Part shown: positions 44,368-53,611 of the stretch, one piece after another
Position numbering within the stretch: position 1 is the stretch's first letter
How the letters are laid out: each line of letters opens with the position of its first letter
DNA from: Phycisphaerales bacterium
GTDB lineage: Bacteria; Planctomycetota; Phycisphaerae; Phycisphaerales; SM1A02
Direction: 5' to 3'
Assembly: GCA_009691785.1 (NCBI GenBank)
Contig: SIAM01000008.1
Span: 1-62,223 of the forward strand
DNA length: 62,223 bases
Position numbers and translations under genes: made by a program
The notes under the pieces: generated by a model
What the model was told of the DNA's origin: nothing
The model's database searches: none
Seen by the model: only the letters and a program-made list of their open reading frames with translations

Positions 44368-46503
44368 ATGGTTGGCAAGGATGCCGCATTGATGAGTAAG
44401 AGACAACCCAAGTCAGGCAAATCGCGCGCTAAGAAGAGCGTGGATGAATCAAGCGATAGCGCGGCGCCGCGCAAAGGCAAGAACCGTGGTGCGACAGCCG
44501 AGGAAATGGGCTCGCGTCAGCGCGACATTTCTGTCAGCGAATTTTTTGCCAAGAACCGACATTTGCTGGGCTTTGATAATCCGCGCAAGGCGTTGTTGAC
44601 CACGGTCAAAGAGGCGGTGGACAATAGTTTGGACGCCTGCGAAGAAGGTGGAATACTTCCTGAACTTGCGGTGATCATTGAGGATTTGCAACCTGATCGT
44701 CCGGCGACTTCCAAGAGTTCGCGCTACCGCATTACGGTGGTGGACAATGGTCCAGGAATTGTGCGCAAGCAAATTGAGAATATTTTCGGGCGGCTTTTGT
44801 ATGGATCAAAATTCCATCGCTTGAAGATGAGCCGCGGTCAGCAGGGCATTGGTATCAGCGCGGCGGGCATGTATGGATTGATCACCACTGGCAAGCCCAT
44901 GCAGATTGTCACCAAGATTCGCTCCAGCGATGCGGCGCATCGCATTGAGTTGGCCATGAATACAAAAACAAATCGCGCCGAAGTGACGGCCGACGCGGAG
45001 ACCAAAGATTTTCCGCCGGCGAAATTGCGCGATGTGACTGCGGGCTCGCGCTCGCTTGCGGCCACGGACGGTTTCTTAAGTCCAAAAATATTTCCAACTG
45101 GAACAAGTGTTTCCATTGAACTTGAGGGCCGCTATCAAAGGGGCCGCGGTTCTGTTGATGAGTTTTTAGAACTCACAGGCATCGCCAATCCGCACGCGCG
45201 CATTACCTATGTTCCGCCGTCGCGCGAGAGTGGCGCGGATGATGATGAACTTTTGCCGGCCGATGCGGTTGCCACCGCGGTGGATGCCGGCGAGGTGAAA
45301 GTTGAAGTCACCTCGGAGCACCATGGCGTGATTATGTTTCCGCGAGCGGTAAATGAATTGCCGCCGGAAACACGGGAAATTCAGCCACATCCTAAAGGGG
45401 TTGAATTGGGCACGCTGCTGCAAATGTTGAAGGAGTACGAGGCCGCGGAGAAAGGCTCGTTGTACAAATTTTTGCAGGATCAATTTTGCCGCGTGTCCGC
45501 CGCGACAGCGGGCACATTGTGCGAAGCCGCGGGCGCGACCAGCCGCACACGTGCTGGCGATATAGAGCCGCCGCAAGCGGAAAAATTATTCGCCGCGTTT
45601 CAAGAGGCCAAGTTGGGTCCGCCACCTGTTGATTGTTTGGCGCCCATTGGCGTGCGGCAATTGTTGGCGGGCATGCTGAAAGGTGTGCGCGCGGAATTTT
45701 ACGCCGCCAGCAGCCGCGAGCCAGAAATTTATCGCGGTCGTCCATTTCAAATTGAGGCGGCTATTGCCTTTGGCGGCGAGCTGCCAACGGAGGAGTCAAG
45801 CCGCGTGATTCGATTCGCCAATCGCGTGCCGCTTTTGTTTCAACAAAGCGCGTGCTCCAGTTTCAAAGCCGTGGCTGAAACAGGCTGGAAAAACTATGGT
45901 TTAACTCAGCCGCGTGGCAGCACGCCAATCGGGCCGCTGGTGATTTTAATTCACATGGCCAGCGTGTGGGTTCCGTTCACCAGCGAGTCCAAGGAGGCCA
46001 TCGCCGACTACGACGAGATCCGCAAGGAGATGAAGTTGGCGCTGATGGAGTGCGGGCGCAAACTAGGAAGTTATTTGCGCAAGCGTTTGAAGATGCGCCG
46101 CGAGGGCGAGCGCCGCGATGTGTTTGAGCGCTACATTGGCGAAGTTTCTAAGTCGCTGCATCACATTCATGGCGCCGACACGCGCAAGGTATACGACGCA
46201 TTGTTGGCGCAAGCTAAAAAGCGCACGCGCCAAGCCGATCAAGTGTTGAATGAAGATGGCAAGGTGGTCAAGGCCGAGGACCCATCGGATCAAGAGGGTG
46301 TGTTGGTTGTGGCCGACGCCATTCCAGCGCTGGCGCAAAGCGACCATAGTGAAGTAAAAGATTCGCATTTAGAAGCCAAAAAACCCTCTACAAGAGTGAA
46401 TGTGAATACCAAGACAAAGCGCGGCAAGGCTTCCGACAATGAAAATGTGAAGAGTAAAAAATCCAAGCGTGATGATTCCCCAACGCTCTTTGAAGCGGAT
46501 TGA
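44368..46503 (+). CDS. top6B: DNA topoisomerase VI subunit B
   Basis: ATPase subunit of a type IIB topoisomerase, the archaeal/plant enzyme. GHKL (Bergerat) motifs are present: N box KEAVDNSLDAC at 81-91, G1 VVDNGPGI near 124-131, and G2 SRGQQGIGISAAGMYG at 155-170. The transducer domain follows with VPLLFQQSACSSFKAV, then RGSTPIGP near the switch lysine region. The 100-residue C-terminal tail is Lys/Asp/Ser-rich and looks disordered. It has 711 residues, against about 530 in archaea. The ATG at 44368 has AGGAG five bases upstream. The A subunit follows after 11 bases, making the assignment firm. Confidence 0.96.
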   Translation: MVGKDAALMSKRQPKSGKSRAKKSVDESSDSAAPRKGKNRGATAEEMGSRQRDISVSEFFAKNRHLLGFDNPRKALLTTVKEAVDNSLDACEEGGILPELAVIIEDLQPDRPATSKSSRYRITVVDNGPGIVRKQIENIFGRLLYGSKFHRLKMSRGQQGIGISAAGMYGLITTGKPMQIVTKIRSSDAAHRIELAMNTKTNRAEVTADAETKDFPPAKLRDVTAGSRSLAATDGFLSPKIFPTGTSVSIELEGRYQRGRGSVDEFLELTGIANPHARITYVPPSRESGADDDELLPADAVATAVDAGEVKVEVTSEHHGVIMFPRAVNELPPETREIQPHPKGVELGTLLQMLKEYEAAEKGSLYKFLQDQFCRVSAATAGTLCEAAGATSRTRAGDIEPPQAEKLFAAFQEAKLGPPPVDCLAPIGVRQLLAGMLKGVRAEFYAASSREPEIYRGRPFQIEAAIAFGGELPTEESSRVIRFANRVPLLFQQSACSSFKAVAETGWKNYGLTQPRGSTPIGPLVILIHMASVWVPFTSESKEAIADYDEIRKEMKLALMECGRKLGSYLRKRLKMRREGERRDVFERYIGEVSKSLHHIHGADTRKVYDALLAQAKKRTRQADQVLNEDGKVVKAEDPSDQEGVLVVADAIPALAQSDHSEVKDSHLEAKKPSTRVNVNTKTKRGKASDNENVKSKKSKRDDSPTLFEAD

Positions 46504-46514
46504 ATGGAGTTCCC

Positions 46515-47642
46515 ATGGCCAAAAAAATAACCAAACAAGTTTCCACCAAAGCTCGCGATGTCAACACGCAGAAAAAGATTTATGTGCTTGCCGAGTCCGT
46601 GACCAAGGCCGCGTTGGGCGGCAAGGAACCCATCGTGAGCGTGCCCACGCGTTCGCGCTCCAACACCATTTGGAACAAGAAGCGCGGCATTCTTGAAATG
46701 GGAAATGCCACGCAAGAGCGTCAGTTGTTCAATTTGAATCAAGCGAAAATTTTCATGCAGACGCTGCTGCACTCTGGTTCTATCAAGGATTTAATCGAGG
46801 CCGACAAGACGCTGAGTTTGCGCGGTATGTTTTATAAGGGCCTGCACACGGTGGCTGGAACCAAGGAAAAAACATTCGTTGATCAGACGGAGTCCGACGG
46901 AATTCTGGAGGACTTGGAAGTTTCACTGACCGCGTTGCGCGAGGAACTTCACATTTTTGCCAAGAAAGCCGGCAGTATTGTGGGCAATATCACGCTGATT
47001 GATTCAGGCGACGAGATTGATTGCCGGCGCATGGGTTCCGGCGGCTACGCCATTCCCAGCATTGTGGAACCCGATGTGATTCAGTTTAAAAAGTGCGAAG
47101 CCAAATTTATTTTGCATGTGGAAAAAAATACCGTGTGGAGCCGCTTCAATGAGGATCGATTTTGGGAGAAGCACAATTGCATTTTGACCGAAGGTGGTGG
47201 ACAACCGCCGCGTGGCGTGCGCCGGTTGCTGCGTCGCATGCATGAGGAATTAAAGTTGCCCGTGTATTGCCTGCTCGATTGCGATCCGTGGGGGCATTAC
47301 ATCTATAGCGTCATCAAGCAAGGTTCCATTTCCCTGGCGTTTGAAAGTCAGCGGCTTGCGATTCCAGAGGCAAAATTTCTTGGCATTCGCGCCAAGGATT
47401 ACAAGGCGTGCGGTCTGAGCGACGATGTGCAAATTGCGCTGAACGACAACGACATCAAGCGCGCCAAGGAAATTGCCGCGTATCCATGGTTCCAAGGTCA
47501 CAAGCCGTGGCAAAAAGAAATTGAAGGCCTTCTGACCAACGGATTTAAAATGGAAGTGGAGTCCTTGATCACCAAGGATATTTCCTACGTGACGGAGGAA
47601 TATGTTCCGCAGCGTTTGAAGGCCAAAGATTGGCTAGAGTGA
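46515..47642 (+). CDS. top6A: DNA topoisomerase VI subunit A (Spo11 homologue)
   Basis: DNA-cleaving subunit of topoisomerase VI, 375 residues. The 5Y-CAP domain carries SLRGMFYKGLH, whose Tyr107 corresponds to the catalytic tyrosine. The Toprim metal residues are visible: Glu203 in ILHVEKNTVWSRF, and Asp255/Asp257 in LLDCDPWGHYIYSV. The C-terminal region DVQIALNDNDIKRAKEI also fits the family. The ATG at 46515 has GGAG upstream. It overlaps the 3' end of the convergent histidine kinase gene by nine bases. Confidence 0.96.
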   Translation: MAKKITKQVSTKARDVNTQKKIYVLAESVTKAALGGKEPIVSVPTRSRSNTIWNKKRGILEMGNATQERQLFNLNQAKIFMQTLLHSGSIKDLIEADKTLSLRGMFYKGLHTVAGTKEKTFVDQTESDGILEDLEVSLTALREELHIFAKKAGSIVGNITLIDSGDEIDCRRMGSGGYAIPSIVEPDVIQFKKCEAKFILHVEKNTVWSRFNEDRFWEKHNCILTEGGGQPPRGVRRLLRRMHEELKLPVYCLLDCDPWGHYIYSVIKQGSISLAFESQRLAIPEAKFLGIRAKDYKACGLSDDVQIALNDNDIKRAKEIAAYPWFQGHKPWQKEIEGLLTNGFKMEVESLITKDISYVTEEYVPQRLKAKDWLE

Positions 47643-48491
47643 TTTTGCGGGTAGAAACAGCGAAAAGCAGGTGCCTTTTGTTGCGTCGCTGAACACTTCA
47701 ATGCGGCCGCCGTGCTCCTCCACAATGCGGCGCGTGGTGGCAAGACCCAGGCCGCTTCCGCCAGGCTTGGTGCTGGCGTAAGGGCGAAAAATAGTTGCAA
47801 GGCGCAAGGCCTCAATGCCTGGTCCGGAGTCGATCACATCAATTCGATAGCCGCTTTCATACGCCTTGTTGGCTGGAACGGCTTCAATGCGAAGCAGCAA
47901 TTCGCCTTTGCGTTCTCCCGCGGCAACTTGCCCATCGGGACTCATAGCTTGGACCGCGTTGATGATTAAATTAAGAATGGCTTGCTTGAGCAAGCCCGCG
48001 TCAACATGGCACATGGCGGGCGTGGTCGGATTGTCGATGCGCATGAGCACGCCGGCGCGCTCCGCTTGAGGATGAAAAAAATCCGCCAGCTCTTGCACAA
48101 GACCGCGTAAGTCGCACGGCTGCGGATCAAGTTTCATGCGCCCAGCGAAACGTAAGAAGTCGCTTAAAATATCTTTCAGGCGGCTGGACTCGCGCGCCAA
48201 CGCGTCGGCGCGCTTGATGGCCGAGGCGCGCACAGGCTCTGGCAAATCGGAGTCAAGCACTTCTTCGCGCAGCAGTTGCGCGTTAAGCGTGAGCGTTGAA
48301 AGTGGATTTTTAATTTCGTGGGCCAGGCCGCTGGTCATGCTTCCAAGTTCCGCCAGCCGTTCGGCGGATTGCGCGCGGCGTTCAGCGGCAAGCGCGCGCG
48401 CGGCGCGTCGACGCAATGAGCCTGCCGCCGCAAGGCCAGCCAGCACGGCGCCAATCACGGCGCCAATTAAAATTGCGGGAAAGGAATTCAT
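47634..48491 (-). CDS. NtrB-type sensor histidine kinase without sensor domain
   Basis: A 285-residue kinase with one N-terminal membrane helix (ILIGAVIGAVLAGLAAAG) and a short basic linker. The HisKA domain has His58 in SGLAHEIKNPLSTL, and the ATPase domain has LNLIINAVQAM (N box), DSGPGIE (G1) and GGSGLGLATTRRIVEEHGG (G2). No periplasmic or PAS sensor domain is present. No response regulator lies next to it, so its partner is unknown. It is convergent with top6A with a nine-base overlap. Confidence 0.9.
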   Translation of the reverse strand: MNSFPAILIGAVIGAVLAGLAAAGSLRRRAARALAAERRAQSAERLAELGSMTSGLAHEIKNPLSTLTLNAQLLREEVLDSDLPEPVRASAIKRADALARESSRLKDILSDFLRFAGRMKLDPQPCDLRGLVQELADFFHPQAERAGVLMRIDNPTTPAMCHVDAGLLKQAILNLIINAVQAMSPDGQVAAGERKGELLLRIEAVPANKAYESGYRIDVIDSGPGIEALRLATIFRPYASTKPGGSGLGLATTRRIVEEHGGRIEVFSDATKGTCFSLFLPAKSL

Positions 48492-48532
48492 TCTGCGATA
48501 ACAATTCCTGAACTAGAAATACATGAAATATA

Positions 48533-48564
48533 AACGCCCGCCTTGTCAAAGAAGGTCGAGCGTT
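48533..48564 (-). terminator. Possible terminator after the cold-shock gene
   Basis: An imperfect hairpin (AACGC/GCGTT outside, CCTT/AAGG inside) lies about 70-100 bases after the cold-shock stop on the minus strand. The following sequence is only moderately T-rich, so confidence is low. Confidence 0.28.
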
Positions 48565-48631
48565 GGTAATTCAAAATATCAATAAAAAGAACAAACAGCG
48601 ACGCTTTCAAATCCAATCACATACGTTCAAC

Positions 48632-48892
48632 TTATGCGTTCGTAGTAGGAGTCTCAGTTGGAATGCGGGTTGATTGAACCTTGGTCGCGGACCAACCCTT
48701 GGCACCTTTGGTGGCGGAGTAGATGACTGCTTCGCCATCGCGCAAAGTGCGGAAGCCCGCCTCTTGTTCAATGGTGGAGAAGTGCACAAAAATATCCTCG
48801 CCTTGTGGACCAACAACAAATCCAAAACCCTTGCGTGGATCAAACCACTTCACGGTTCCTTGAACGTTAACATATTCAGTTTCATTGCTCAT
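48632..48892 (-). CDS. Cold-shock domain protein
   Basis: Single-stranded nucleic acid chaperone of the CSD family, 86 residues. The RNP1 motif is KGFGFV inside GTVKWFDPRKGFGFV, and RNP2 is DIFVHFS. A short Thr/Pro tail of about 15 residues extends past the normal end. The start has GGAG upstream at a slightly long distance. Confidence 0.95.
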   Translation of the reverse strand: MSNETEYVNVQGTVKWFDPRKGFGFVVGPQGEDIFVHFSTIEQEAGFRTLRDGEAVIYSATKGAKGWSATKVQSTRIPTETPTTNA

Positions 48893-49149
48893 TTATGAAT
48901 CTCCAGAATTACTGAGGTACAGCCAAACTATCTATGCCATATTGTGCTTCCATTTTGCCACTTATGCAAGGGAAATCTTAAAAACATTCGAAAGTAATTA
49001 ATCTCAGATACTTTTGTTGTAAGGCTTGCTCATGGCGTAAGATAAATTCAAAATATCAGCCATTAAACAGCGAAATTGAGTCAGTTGGATTGTGTTTGTT
49101 ACTCAAAATACAGGCTTGCCGCTTGGGAAATGAATCAATTTCTAAAAAA
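48893..49149. promoter_or_regulatory. AT-rich leader region upstream of cold-shock gene
   Basis: This is most of the 316-base gap between pnp and the cold-shock gene. It contains no convincing open frame or RNA gene. The size and AT-rich composition would allow a long 5' leader like those of temperature-controlled cold-shock mRNAs, but I see no conserved cold box. Confidence 0.3.
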
Positions 49150-49180
49150 AATACCCGCCCAATTGATATGGGCGGGTATT
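49143..49180 (-). terminator. Intrinsic terminator of pnp
   Basis: A perfect 11-base stem, AATACCCGCCC paired with GGGCGGGTATT, has a 9-base loop. On the minus strand it is followed by a run of at least seven T. It lies about 30 bases after the pnp stop. This is the clearest rho-independent terminator in the window. Confidence 0.92.
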
Positions 49181-49208
49181 GAAAGTCCTAAAATAAGATG
49201 AAGGCTGT

Positions 49209-51368
49209 TTAGTTCGCTGGCGCGGGTTCCGGTGTCAAGAGAGCCTTGCGGCTCAACTTAATGCGACCGTTCTCATCGACATTGATCACCTTCACCTTGA
49301 TCGACTCGCCAATCTTCACGTGCTCAAGAACATTCTTGACAAAGCCGTGAGCGAGTTCAGAGATGTGGCACATACCGTCGGTTCCTGGCACCAACTCCAC
49401 GAATGCGCCGAACTCTTTGACCGCAACAACCTTGCCTTCGAACACGGAGCCAACCTTGATCTCGGCGCCAAGCGCTTCGACTTCCAGTTTGGCTTGCGCC
49501 GCTTTGGCCGCGTCGGAGCACGCGATGAACACGGTTCCGTCTTCTTCCACATCGATCTGCGCGCCGGTTCGCTCTTGCAGCGAGCGAATTGTTTTTCCGC
49601 CTGGACCAATGAGCTTGCCGATTTTCTCTGGATCAATCTTGACCTTGGTGATGCGTGGCGCGAACGGCGACATCTCAGCGCGGGGTTTGGCGATGACGGC
49701 TTCGATCTTATCGATCAATTGCAAACGACCTTCACGCGCTTGCGTGAAGATGACCGCGATTTCCTCAAAGCCAAGTCCACGGGCTTTTAAATCAAGCTGA
49801 ATGCCCGTGATTCCATCACGAGTTCCGCTGACTTTGAAATCCATTTCTCCAAAGAAATCTTCCTCGCCAATGATGTCGGTGACATGCGTCACCTTTCCAT
49901 CTTTGGAGGTGAAGCGACCAACGCTGATGCCCGCGCACGTTGCCTTGATAGGCACGCCCGCATCCATCATTGCAAGGCAACCACCGCACACGCTTGCCAT
50001 TGAGCTGGAGCCGTTGCTCTCGGTGATCTCGCTGACAATGCGAATGGTGTATGGAAAATCTTCTGGGTTTGGCAGAATGGCAAGCAGACTTCGCTCGGCC
50101 AAAGCGCCGTGACCAATTTCACGACGACCTGGACCAGTGATGCGGCCAGCTTCGCCTGTGCAGAATGGAGGGAAGTAGTAGTGCAGGTAGAACTTCTTCG
50201 CGTACTCGGGCATCAGGCCGTCAATGATTTGCTCGTCCTTGATTGTGCCAAGAACACAGGTCACCAATGATTGAGTTTCACCGCGTTGGAACATGGCTGA
50301 ACCGTGCGTGCGCGGAAGCAAACCAATTTCCATTTCCAGCGGACGAATTTCACGCAGACCACGACCGTCAGGACGAATGCCCTGATTTCCCGCAAGATCT
50401 TGCGTCATTTTCTTCTCCAGAATGCGGAAGGCTTCCTTGGCATCGCGCTGAGCCTTGTCGGCCACGCAATGATCGGTGTAACTCAAGCTAGGCGCAACGG
50501 CGAAGTGGTTTTCAATCATCCACTTGCGCAGACGATCAATCTCCGCGTTGCGGTCGCTCTTGCCATGAATCTGGCGCGCCTTCTTCATGTCATCGCCGAC
50601 CACGGATTTCACCTTGGTCATGATGGCTTCGCTTGGCAATATCAGCGTGCCAAGAACTTGGGCTGGAGCATTCGACTTCACGCGAAGTTCTTCGATCAAC
50701 TTCAAGATTGGCTGAATGCCTTGCTCGTAACCAAATCGAATCGCGGCAAGCATGTCGGCTTCGCTAATTTCAGCGGCGCCAACTTCGATCATGTTCACGC
50801 CGTCCTTGTGGCCGGAAAGCACCAAGTCCAAATCGCTGAAATCAAGTTGAGCGACGGTTGGATTGATGACGAACTGCGCGCCGGTTTCGGTTTGCAAACG
50901 ACCCACGCGCACGGTTGCGATTGGACCTTGAAATGGAGCGTCGGTGATGGACAACGCGGCGCTTGCGGCGGTGCACGCGATCACGTCGGCATCGCTTTGA
51001 CCGTCGTGACTCAACACGATGGATTGCAATTGAATCTCATCAACGAAGCCATCTGGAAAGAGCGGCCGAATTGGCCGATCCATCATTCTCATTGTGAGCA
51101 CTTCCTTCTCCGAAGGAGCGCCTTCTTTCTTGCGGAAACCGCCTGGAAAACGACCAACCGCGGAATACTTCTCGCGGTAATCACAGGTCAACGGAAAGAA
51201 ATCAATTCCTAAACGAGGCGCGGCGCGAACCGCGGTGGCAAGAACAACTGTGTCGCCGTAGGTGGCAACAACGGCGCCGGATGCGAGTTTGGCGATCTTG
51301 CCAGTCTCTAACTTAAATGTGCGGCCACCAATTTGGCACTCAACTGATGCTGGAACGTGTTTTGACAT
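49209..51368 (-). CDS. pnp: Polyribonucleotide nucleotidyltransferase
   Basis: Phosphorolytic 3'-to-5' exoribonuclease of RNA decay, 719 residues. It has two RNase PH domains (first with DFFPLTCDYREKYSAVGRFPGGF, second with RTHGSAMFQRGETQSLV and GRREIGHGALAERSL). A KH domain follows with KIGKLIGPGGKTIRSLQERTG near residue 575. A C-terminal S1 domain has GSVFEGKVVAVKEFGAFVELVPGTDGMCHISE. The organisation downstream of rpsO is the common bacterial one. The gene ends at a strong intrinsic terminator. Confidence 0.97.
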   Translation of the reverse strand: MSKHVPASVECQIGGRTFKLETGKIAKLASGAVVATYGDTVVLATAVRAAPRLGIDFFPLTCDYREKYSAVGRFPGGFRKKEGAPSEKEVLTMRMMDRPIRPLFPDGFVDEIQLQSIVLSHDGQSDADVIACTAASAALSITDAPFQGPIATVRVGRLQTETGAQFVINPTVAQLDFSDLDLVLSGHKDGVNMIEVGAAEISEADMLAAIRFGYEQGIQPILKLIEELRVKSNAPAQVLGTLILPSEAIMTKVKSVVGDDMKKARQIHGKSDRNAEIDRLRKWMIENHFAVAPSLSYTDHCVADKAQRDAKEAFRILEKKMTQDLAGNQGIRPDGRGLREIRPLEMEIGLLPRTHGSAMFQRGETQSLVTCVLGTIKDEQIIDGLMPEYAKKFYLHYYFPPFCTGEAGRITGPGRREIGHGALAERSLLAILPNPEDFPYTIRIVSEITESNGSSSMASVCGGCLAMMDAGVPIKATCAGISVGRFTSKDGKVTHVTDIIGEEDFFGEMDFKVSGTRDGITGIQLDLKARGLGFEEIAVIFTQAREGRLQLIDKIEAVIAKPRAEMSPFAPRITKVKIDPEKIGKLIGPGGKTIRSLQERTGAQIDVEEDGTVFIACSDAAKAAQAKLEVEALGAEIKVGSVFEGKVVAVKEFGAFVELVPGTDGMCHISELAHGFVKNVLEHVKIGESIKVKVINVDENGRIKLSRKALLTPEPAPAN

Positions 51369-51425
51369 GACTGTCTCCTAAAATGAAATGGGTGAAATGA
51401 AGTGAACCCGCTCAGTCAATTTGAA

Positions 51426-51469
51426 GGCAGAAGGCAAAACGCGGTGTGCACCGCAAGTTGCCCACTGCC
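51426..51469 (-). promoter_or_regulatory. Long three-tier hairpin in the rpsO-pnp intergenic region
   Basis: Nested complementary arms GGCAG/CTGCC, GGCAA/TTGCC and GCGGT/ACCGC are separated by small symmetric internal loops and capped by a four-base loop. It spans 44 bases, about 57 bases upstream of the pnp ATG and 30 bases after the rpsO stop. Its place matches the RNase III-processed hairpin of the E. coli pnp leader. The inner stem plus a run of four T on the minus strand could also act as a weak terminator. Confidence 0.6.
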
Positions 51470-51498
51470 ACCGACCGATACGAACGGGAAATCTGCAA

Positions 51499-51765
51499 TT
51501 ATTTTCGCAGACCTAATTTGTGAATCAACGCGTTGTAACGCTCGCGGTCAATACCCACGAGATATTTGAGCAGGCTGTTGCGCTGCCCAACCATAAGAAC
51601 CAAGCCCCGTCGGGAGTTGTGATCTTTTTTGTTGGCGCGGAAATGGTCCTGAAGGGACACGATCCGCTCGGTCAACATGGCCACTTGCACTTCTGGACTT
51701 CCAGAATCCTTGGCGTGTCGACGATTATCTGTGATGACTTTCTTTTTTGCTGCAATCGAGATCAT
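51499..51765 (-). CDS. rpsO: 30S ribosomal protein S15
   Basis: Primary 16S rRNA-binding protein of the small subunit, 88 residues, the normal size. The signature DSGSPEVQVAMLTERI, DHNSRRGLVLMVGQRNSLLKYL and RERYNALIHKLGLRK is intact. The ATG at 51765 is preceded by AGGAAACAGA. It lies upstream of pnp and is divergent from the carboxylase gene. Confidence 0.97.
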   Translation of the reverse strand: MISIAAKKKVITDNRRHAKDSGSPEVQVAMLTERIVSLQDHFRANKKDHNSRRGLVLMVGQRNSLLKYLVGIDRERYNALIHKLGLRK

Positions 51766-51958
51766 TCTGTTTCCTAATACTTGTTTGAAGACCGATGTCT
51801 TCGAGGTGTTGCTACGAATTTGTAGTCGGGCAGTGTAGTGGAAAGTGGAAGTCCTCGGCAAGTGGTTGCGCTTGGTAAATGCGGCGATTTTGGGACTTCA
51901 TGGGCGGTCAGCGGGGGTGGAAAAGCGAAAAACCACCATCTTCGCCTATTCTGCGGGC

Positions 51959-53611
51959 ATGTCCGCCACCGTACCCAAAGTAGAGAACGCGTCTTTGAAG
52001 GAAGTGGTGAATATGTATTTGGCCGATGCGGCGCGGGCGGAGCAAGGCGGCGGACCTTCGGGCGTGGAGCGGCAGCATAAAAATAAAAGATTGACGGCGC
52101 GCGAGCGTTTGGAATTATTGCTTGACGCGGGTGCGCCACAAATGGAATTAGGATTGATGAGCGCGTGGGGCATGTACAAGGAGTACGGCGGCGCGCCGGC
52201 GGCTGGAGTAGTGACTGTGCTTGGCATGGTGCAAGGTCGGCCGTGCATGGTGATTGCCAACGACGCCACCGTGAAGGCGGGCGCGTTCTTTCCAATGACA
52301 TGCAAGAAAATAATTCGCGCGCAAATGGTTGCGGAGCGAGTGGCCTTGCCGCTTTTATATTTAGTGGACAGCGCGGGTGTTTTTCTTCCGCTGCAAGAGG
52401 ATGTCTTTCCAGACACGGATGACTTTGGTCGCATTTTCCGCAACAACGCGGTGTTTAGCGGCAAAGGCATTCCGCAATTCAGCGCCATCATGGGCAACTG
52501 CGTGGCGGGTGGCGGCTATTTGCCGGTGCTGTGCGATGTGTTGTTGATGACCGAGGGCAGCGGGTTGTATTTGGCGGGGCCCGCGCTAGTCAAGGCGGCG
52601 ATTGGCCAGGAAGTGAGCAGCGAGGAACTTGGCGGTGCCAAGATGCACGCGGAAATTTCCGGCACGATTGATTTTCGCGAGCCCAATGATGAGGCGTGTT
52701 TGCAGCGCATGCGAAGCCTGATGGCCAAGCACCAAGTGGCCAAGGCGTTGGCGATTGCGCCCAACGCTGTTGTGGAGCCTTCGCGCGCTGGGTCCGAGGT
52801 GTACGATATTTTTCGCGGCGACTTGGCCAAAAGTTACGACATGAAGGAGTTGCTTGAGTGCTTTGTGGACGGAGCCTCATTTGATGAATACCGCGCGGAA
52901 TTTGGGCGCAGCCTGATGTGCGGATACGCCAATATTGGCGGATTTCCCTGCGGAATTGTGGCCAATCAGCGCAAAATGACCGAGCGTGTTTTGCCCGGGG
53001 GCAAGACTGGACCAAGTAAGTCCGTGAATATGCCCGCCGTGATTTATGACGACAGCGCCGACAAGGCCGCGCGATTTATTTTGGAGTGCAATCAGCGGCG
53101 CGTTCCGATTATTTTTGTGAACGACACCACGGGTTTCATGGTGGGCCGCGACAGCGAGCAGAGCGGAATTATTCGCTCGGGCGCCAAGATGGTCAACGCC
53201 ATGGCCAATTGCATTGTGCCCAAGATTTCACTTTTGGTTGGCGGATCTTTTGGCGCCGGCAATTACGCCATGTGCGGCCGCGCGTTTGATCCATTCTTGA
53301 CATTGGCGTGGCCAAGCGCACGCTGCAGCGTGATGGGCGCGGGCCAAGCCGCAAGCACGTTGTTGCAAATTGATTTGGCGGCGCGCGAGCGCAAGGGCGA
53401 AAAGATCGACGCCGCCATGCGCGAGCAATTGTTGAAGGCCATTACGGATAGTTATTCACAGCAGCAAGACATTCGCTACGCGGCCAGCCGCGGTTGGGTG
53501 GATCGCATTATTCAACCGCAGGACACCAGGCAAGAACTTGCCTTCGCGTTGGCGCTCGCGGCCAATGTGCCCGTGACGGGCGAGTTGCGCACTGGCGTGT
53601 TGCAAACGTGA
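51959..53611 (+). CDS. Acyl-CoA carboxylase beta (carboxyltransferase) subunit
   Basis: Carboxyltransferase half of a biotin-dependent acyl-CoA carboxylase, 550 residues. Features include RLTARERLELLLDAG, LVDSAGVFLPLQEDVFPD, IPQFSAIMGNCVAGGGYLPV, and GFMVGRDSEQSGIIRSGAKMV, which is closest to methylcrotonyl-CoA carboxylase beta. Propionyl- or geranyl-CoA specificity remains possible. No biotin carboxylase or carrier gene is in the window. I chose the ATG at 51959 because upstream sequence encodes no conserved residues. The stop overlaps rdgB as GTGA. Confidence 0.9.
   Translation: MSATVPKVENASLKEVVNMYLADAARAEQGGGPSGVERQHKNKRLTARERLELLLDAGAPQMELGLMSAWGMYKEYGGAPAAGVVTVLGMVQGRPCMVIANDATVKAGAFFPMTCKKIIRAQMVAERVALPLLYLVDSAGVFLPLQEDVFPDTDDFGRIFRNNAVFSGKGIPQFSAIMGNCVAGGGYLPVLCDVLLMTEGSGLYLAGPALVKAAIGQEVSSEELGGAKMHAEISGTIDFREPNDEACLQRMRSLMAKHQVAKALAIAPNAVVEPSRAGSEVYDIFRGDLAKSYDMKELLECFVDGASFDEYRAEFGRSLMCGYANIGGFPCGIVANQRKMTERVLPGGKTGPSKSVNMPAVIYDDSADKAARFILECNQRRVPIIFVNDTTGFMVGRDSEQSGIIRSGAKMVNAMANCIVPKISLLVGGSFGAGNYAMCGRAFDPFLTLAWPSARCSVMGAGQAASTLLQIDLAARERKGEKIDAAMREQLLKAITDSYSQQQDIRYAASRGWVDRIIQPQDTRQELAFALALAANVPVTGELRTGVLQT

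Noticed and set aside
50304-51212. Plus-strand frame of 302 codons inside pnp
   Set aside because: It is antisense to the conserved RNase PH domains, has no family resemblance and is His-rich, as expected from complement coding.
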